Assembly (NCBI GenBank): GCA_024404275.1 | Contig: JAKSQG010000092.1 | Location: forward strand, 1 to 7,263 | Direction of reading: 5' to 3' | DNA length: 7,263 nucleotides | Origin: Clostridia bacterium | GTDB lineage: Bacteria; Bacillota; Clostridia; Christensenellales; Aristaeellaceae | Shown: positions 5,043 to 7,263 of the stretch, in pieces | How the letters are laid out: every line of letters starts with the position of its first letter | Numbering within the stretch: the stretch's first letter is position 1 | Made by a program: the position numbers and the translations under genes | Notes under the pieces: generated by a model | Told to the model about the DNA's origin: nothing | What the model saw: the letters and a program-made list of their open reading frames with translations, nothing else | Database searches by the model: none

Positions 5043-5673
5043 CGTACTGGTCGTGGACGATCAGATCCTGCCCCGTCTGTACCTGTCACAGATCGTGGAG
5101 CGTTCCGAAAAATACCAGCTGACCGCCGCTATCGCCTACGCCGGCATGGCCGATCAGTTCTGTTCGCACGGTTTGGTGGACCTCATCATCATGGATGTGG
5201 TCATGGAGGACGGCATCAGCGGTCTGGAAGCAGCGGAACGCATCAAGCGTTCCTATCCGCAGATCAAAATTCTGCTGGTCACCTCCATGCCCGATGTCGG
5301 CATCCTGAACGAAGCACGGCGCATCGGCGTGGATTCCTTCTGGTACAAAGAGATTCAGGATACGCCCATGCTGGATGTGATGGACCGCACCATGGCCGGC
5401 GAGCATGTTTTTCCCGATGCCGCCCCGCAGGTCAAGCTGGGCTGTGCCCTCAGCGGGGAGCTGACAGACCGTGAACTGGATGTGCTGCGTGAACTGACCG
5501 CAGGCTACTCCAATCAGGAGATCGCGCAGCGGCTCGGCATGAGCGTCAACACCGTTCGTTTTCACCTGTCCTCCATGCTGTCCAAGACAGGCTATGCCTC
5601 CCGCACCGAGCTGGCCATCCAAGCCGCCAAACGCGGCGTGGCCGTCACATGGCAGAAAACAAACCCGGATTGA
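5032..5673 (+). CDS. NarL/LuxR-family response regulator transcription factor
   Basis: The product has 213 residues (215 if ATG 5026 is used). The receiver domain, residues 1-120, has the acidic pocket D9-D10 in VLVVDDQ, the phosphorylation site D55 in LIIMDVVMEDG, T84 in LLVTSMPD and the conserved lysine K106 in SFWYKE. The C-terminal LuxR-type helix-turn-helix, residues 145-197, starts TDRELDVLRELTAGYSNQEI and continues AQRLGMSVNTVRFHLSSMLS with KTGYASRTELAIQA, a full-length GerE-type domain. It is a cytosolic DNA-binding regulator, phosphorylated by its partner kinase. Its gene overlaps the kinase gene, so the pair is cognate. It is last in the operon and followed by a terminator. Its likely targets, by inference, are the TTTGGATGATGC arms in the 1936-2142 region, which would make it autoregulatory and an activator of the divergent secreted-protein operon. 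Confidence 0.93.
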   Translation: MAVNVLVVDDQILPRLYLSQIVERSEKYQLTAAIAYAGMADQFCSHGLVDLIIMDVVMEDGISGLEAAERIKRSYPQIKILLVTSMPDVGILNEARRIGVDSFWYKEIQDTPMLDVMDRTMAGEHVFPDAAPQVKLGCALSGELTDRELDVLRELTAGYSNQEIAQRLGMSVNTVRFHLSSMLSKTGYASRTELAIQAAKRGVAVTWQKTNPD

Positions 5674-5682
5674 ATAAAAAAT

Positions 5683-5726
5683 AGCGTCCCGGCGGCACTT
5701 CACCGTCAGGACGCTGTTTTATTTTA
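5683..5726. terminator. Bidirectional intrinsic terminator between convergent genes
   Basis: AGCGTCC (5683-5689) pairs perfectly with GGACGCT (5709-5715), with a partly self-complementary interior (CGGCGG ... CACCG). On the plus strand it is followed by GTTTTATTTTA. On the minus strand the same stem is followed by ATTTTTTATT (the complement of 5673-5682). It can therefore end both the signalling operon, whose stop is at 5673, and the convergent Cys-rich gene. Confidence 0.85.
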
Positions 5727-5727
5727 C

Positions 5728-5834
5728 TTATTTCGCTGTATTTACAAAGTTCACATACGCACCGGAGATGTATCCGTTCTGTCCTTCATATTCCACCTCA
5801 GCGTAGTCACCGTTGTGGAGGACCGTAACGGCCG
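5728..5834 (-). other. Out-of-frame continuation of the Cys-rich protein's last SH3-like domain
   Basis: In the other minus-strand frame this stretch encodes AAVTVLHNGDYAEVEYEG, then QNGYISGAYVNFVNTAK and a TAA at 5730-5728. It matches the first SH3-like copy of the same protein (AGAAFTVIANGDHAMVAYEG then VIGYIDSGYVNFVDD) position by position. One extra G in the GGGG run at 5835-5838 would join it to the main frame and give a 485-residue protein. It also explains the otherwise empty gap before the terminator. Confidence 0.85.
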
Positions 5835-6389
5835 CCCCGCGGGGCTAATGCAGATAACGGCATTCTCGTTTTCGGGATCGTTGCGCATTTCCGCCAGCAG
5901 CGGAATATCCTCCTGCGCCACGCAAAGCCCATCGGTAATGAACACATCGCCGCAGGCACCGCACAAAGCTTCATCACTGCCGGGATAACAGGGCTCCGTT
6001 TCCATGATGGCAAGATCCTCCGCCGAGGGACGGGAATGCGTGCCGTTGCCATTGCTCACCCACACACCGGCATAGACGATATCATCCACAAAGTTCACAT
6101 ACCCGCTGTCAATGTAACCGATAACGCCCTCATATGCCACCATCGCATGATCGCCGTTGGCAATGACGGTAAACGCGGCACCGGCAGGAATCGTCGTCTG
6201 AAGGACGGCTTCTTCGTTGTACACCGGAATCTCCGTCAGGGCTACGCTGGTGCCGCGGGCAATGAACGCGCCGTCGCACAGACCGCAGACAGCACCGCCC
6301 TCACCGCCGGCATAACACGGCTTGGTCTCCACAATGGTGGGATAAGCCTTCACCTGACGGGAATGGGTACCGTTGCCATTCCACTCCCA
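5731..6389 (-). repeat. Tandem duplication of a NGNGTHSR-CxxC-SH3-like module
   Basis: Copy 1 is encoded at about 6389-6078 and copy 2 at about 6062-5731 (frame-restored). The similarity is visible in the DNA at the copy starts: CCGTTGCCATT with flanking GGGAATG near 6031-6053 and 6360-6382. In protein the copies share NGNGTHSR, ET-x-PCY, C-G-x-C and the SH3-like GxxxxVxxNGDxAxVxYEG...GYI.xGYVNFV-type ending. An internal gene duplication is the plain reading. Confidence 0.75.
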
Positions 6390-7184
6390 AATTGTCCAGT
6401 CGCCGTAATGCATAACAGACAGGTCGACCAACATATATTCGTCGCCGCAGACAGGGCAGCCGAGGGAGGCACAGCCCGTTTCGGGGATGAAGCCCAGAAG
6501 CGCATCCGTTACCTCGCACTGCTTGCCGGTCATCACCTCATCCAGCACAAGGCGGCACACAGGACAGCCATACAGAATGCGGGAGCAGGTCTGATGCAGA
6601 ATGGCATCCGTCTGCGGATGACCCAACGGCGCAAGGTCCAAATGGTCCTCCAAACCGCAATTGCCGCAGGTGCGGACCTTTTCCCCGGCTTCGGTGCAGG
6701 TCGCTTCCGCGACCGTGCGCCAGCTGCCGTACGAATGACCGATGGCGGCAAATTCACGCGTCTCCACCGTCTGACACCTGCCGCAGGCGCGCTGCGACTT
6801 TCCTGCTTTTGTGCAGGAGGCCATGCTGACCGTCTTCCATTCGCCCCACTGATGACCACCGAGGGAAGCGATCTCACGGTTCTCGGTTGCGTCGCATTTG
6901 GCGCATTTGCGAACCTCTGTTCCTGTTTTTTCACAGGTCGCGGGAATCTCGGTCATGTATTCCTGCCACTGATGTTCTCCGGTCGGAGAGATACCTCTCA
7001 CTTCTGCCTTGCTGCAGACACTGCACCGCCGAACTTTGGTGCCGCTGTTGCCGCAGGTCGGATAGCCAACCGTTTCCCATTCACCCCATTTGTGAATGAT
7101 ACAAGTCTTGTTTTCTGCCCCTGCCACAGCCATCATGCCCATCAGCAGGCACCCCATCATCACGATCAAGATCAGCTTTTTCAT
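5751..7184 (-). CDS. Secreted Cys-rich repeat protein with tandem SH3-like modules; C-terminus frameshifted
   Basis: The literal product is 477 residues. A signal peptide (MKKLILIVMMGCLLMGMMAV then AGA) predicts export. Residues 31-188 hold four repeats of about 39-40 residues, H-x-(W/Y)-x-x-(W/Y) ... C-x-x-x-G-x-x-x-R-x-C-x-x-C ... GH, a pattern common in exported Clostridia proteins. It suggests a metal-binding or disulfide-linked array. Residues 198-250 add CPVC pairs. Two larger modules follow (266-369 and 375 onward), each starting with NGNGTHSR, then ET-x-PCY, a C-x-x-C pair and an SH3-like end. The second SH3 domain is broken after G450: the literal tail RPLRSSTTVTTLRWN and onward is not domain-like, while the neighbouring frame restores the domain. 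The start has AAGGAGGT at 7192-7199, 7 nt from the ATG. It stands alone and converges on the signalling operon. A cell-wall or surface role is inferred from the domain style only. Confidence 0.8.
   Translation of the reverse strand: MKKLILIVMMGCLLMGMMAVAGAENKTCIIHKWGEWETVGYPTCGNSGTKVRRCSVCSKAEVRGISPTGEHQWQEYMTEIPATCEKTGTEVRKCAKCDATENREIASLGGHQWGEWKTVSMASCTKAGKSQRACGRCQTVETREFAAIGHSYGSWRTVAEATCTEAGEKVRTCGNCGLEDHLDLAPLGHPQTDAILHQTCSRILYGCPVCRLVLDEVMTGKQCEVTDALLGFIPETGCASLGCPVCGDEYMLVDLSVMHYGDWTIWEWNGNGTHSRQVKAYPTIVETKPCYAGGEGGAVCGLCDGAFIARGTSVALTEIPVYNEEAVLQTTIPAGAAFTVIANGDHAMVAYEGVIGYIDSGYVNFVDDIVYAGVWVSNGNGTHSRPSAEDLAIMETEPCYPGSDEALCGACGDVFITDGLCVAQEDIPLLAEMRNDPENENAVICISPAGRPLRSSTTVTTLRWNMKDRTDTSPVRM
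6621..7094 (-). repeat. Four tandem Cys-rich repeats of about 39-40 residues
   Basis: The units begin at H31, H71, H111 and H150 and each ends at the next Gly/His. Invariant positions are the first His, a tryptophan or tyrosine pair, one Cys in a (T/S)C element, a Gly, an Arg and a C-x-x-C. Every unit keeps all three cysteines, which argues for selection on metal or disulfide bonding. The units have diverged enough that no long DNA identity remains. Confidence 0.8.
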
Positions 7185-7191
7185 TTCAAAT

Positions 7192-7199
7192 ACCTCCTT
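7192..7199 (-). promoter_or_regulatory. Ribosome binding site of the Cys-rich protein gene
   Basis: AAGGAGGT on the minus strand is a full consensus site 7 nt before ATG 7184. It confirms the start and strong translation. Confidence 0.85.
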
Positions 7200-7227
7200 G
7201 AGGCTTTACCGCTTTGCAGAATCCTTC

Positions 7228-7246
7228 ACTATATGATATCAGTATA
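7228..7246 (-). promoter_or_regulatory. Possible promoter region of the Cys-rich protein gene
   Basis: The leader upstream of 7184 is AT-rich, with two overlapping -10 candidates on the minus strand: TATACT (7246 to 7241) and TATAGT (7233 to 7228). No good -35 is visible, and for TATACT it would fall at or beyond the window edge. A perfect TGATATCA palindrome (7234-7241) lies between them. The TTTGGATGATGC arm is absent here. Confidence 0.3.
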
Positions 7247-7263
7247 CCGTTCTATCTCCCGTT

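Noticed and set aside
7234..7241. TGATATCA palindrome upstream of the Cys-rich gene
   Set aside because: Eight bases in an AT-rich leader are expected by chance, and the symmetry does not extend.
1..7263. Mobile element, CRISPR, toxin-antitoxin or phage-defence genes
   Set aside because: There is no transposase or integrase, no regular spacer array, no small toxin/antitoxin pair and no nuclease motif in any plausible frame. The locus reads as a signalling and secretion region.

Overview
The window looks like a piece of a Clostridia-type Bacillota chromosome. The evidence is strong AGGAGG-class ribosome binding sites, secreted proteins with MKK-(hydrophobic)-ALA signal peptides, and protein types common in gut and rumen Clostridia: DUF4428, BspA-like leucine-rich repeats, and Cys-rich H..W...C..G...C..C repeat proteins. 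By eye the base composition is moderately GC-rich. I cannot name a genus; a Christensenellales/Oscillospirales-like member is a guess. I see no RNA gene, insertion sequence, CRISPR array or phage gene.

Layout. Positions 1-1935 hold a minus-strand operon of three genes. In transcription order they are a secreted protein with two FxLYD-like beta domains (1219-1935), a cytosolic DUF4428 zinc-finger protein (446-1201), and a secreted leucine-rich repeat protein cut by the window edge (1-416). Positions 1936-2142 are a divergent promoter region. Positions 2143-5673 hold a tightly overlapping plus-strand signalling operon: a multi-TM HisKA_7TM-type sensor with a degenerate, probably inactive kinase half; a 3-TM PAS histidine kinase interrupted by one in-frame TAG; and a NarL/LuxR-type response regulator. 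A bidirectional terminator (about 5683-5726) separates it from a convergent minus-strand gene (7184 to 5751) for a large secreted Cys-rich repeat/SH3-like protein. That protein's last domain is knocked out of frame by what looks like one missing G.

How it may work together. The divergent intergenic region carries a perfect 12-bp inverted repeat (TTTGGATGATGC), one arm facing each promoter. Each arm ends 19 or 20 bp upstream of a -10 box (TAGAAT on plus, TACAAT on minus), so both arms sit over the -35 region where an activator would bind. The simplest model is that the response regulator activates its own operon and the divergent secreted-protein operon from these arms, after a signal is sensed by the 7TM pseudokinase paired with the active kinase. 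This is the most interesting unit in the window: a candidate three-protein signalling system wired to an envelope/secreted-protein operon.

Caveats. Two independent single-base lesions occur within 2 kb, the TAG in the kinase and the frameshift in the Cys-rich protein. The downstream reading is well conserved in both, so sequencing or assembly error, recent mutation, or (for TAG) recoding must be separated before calling either gene dead.
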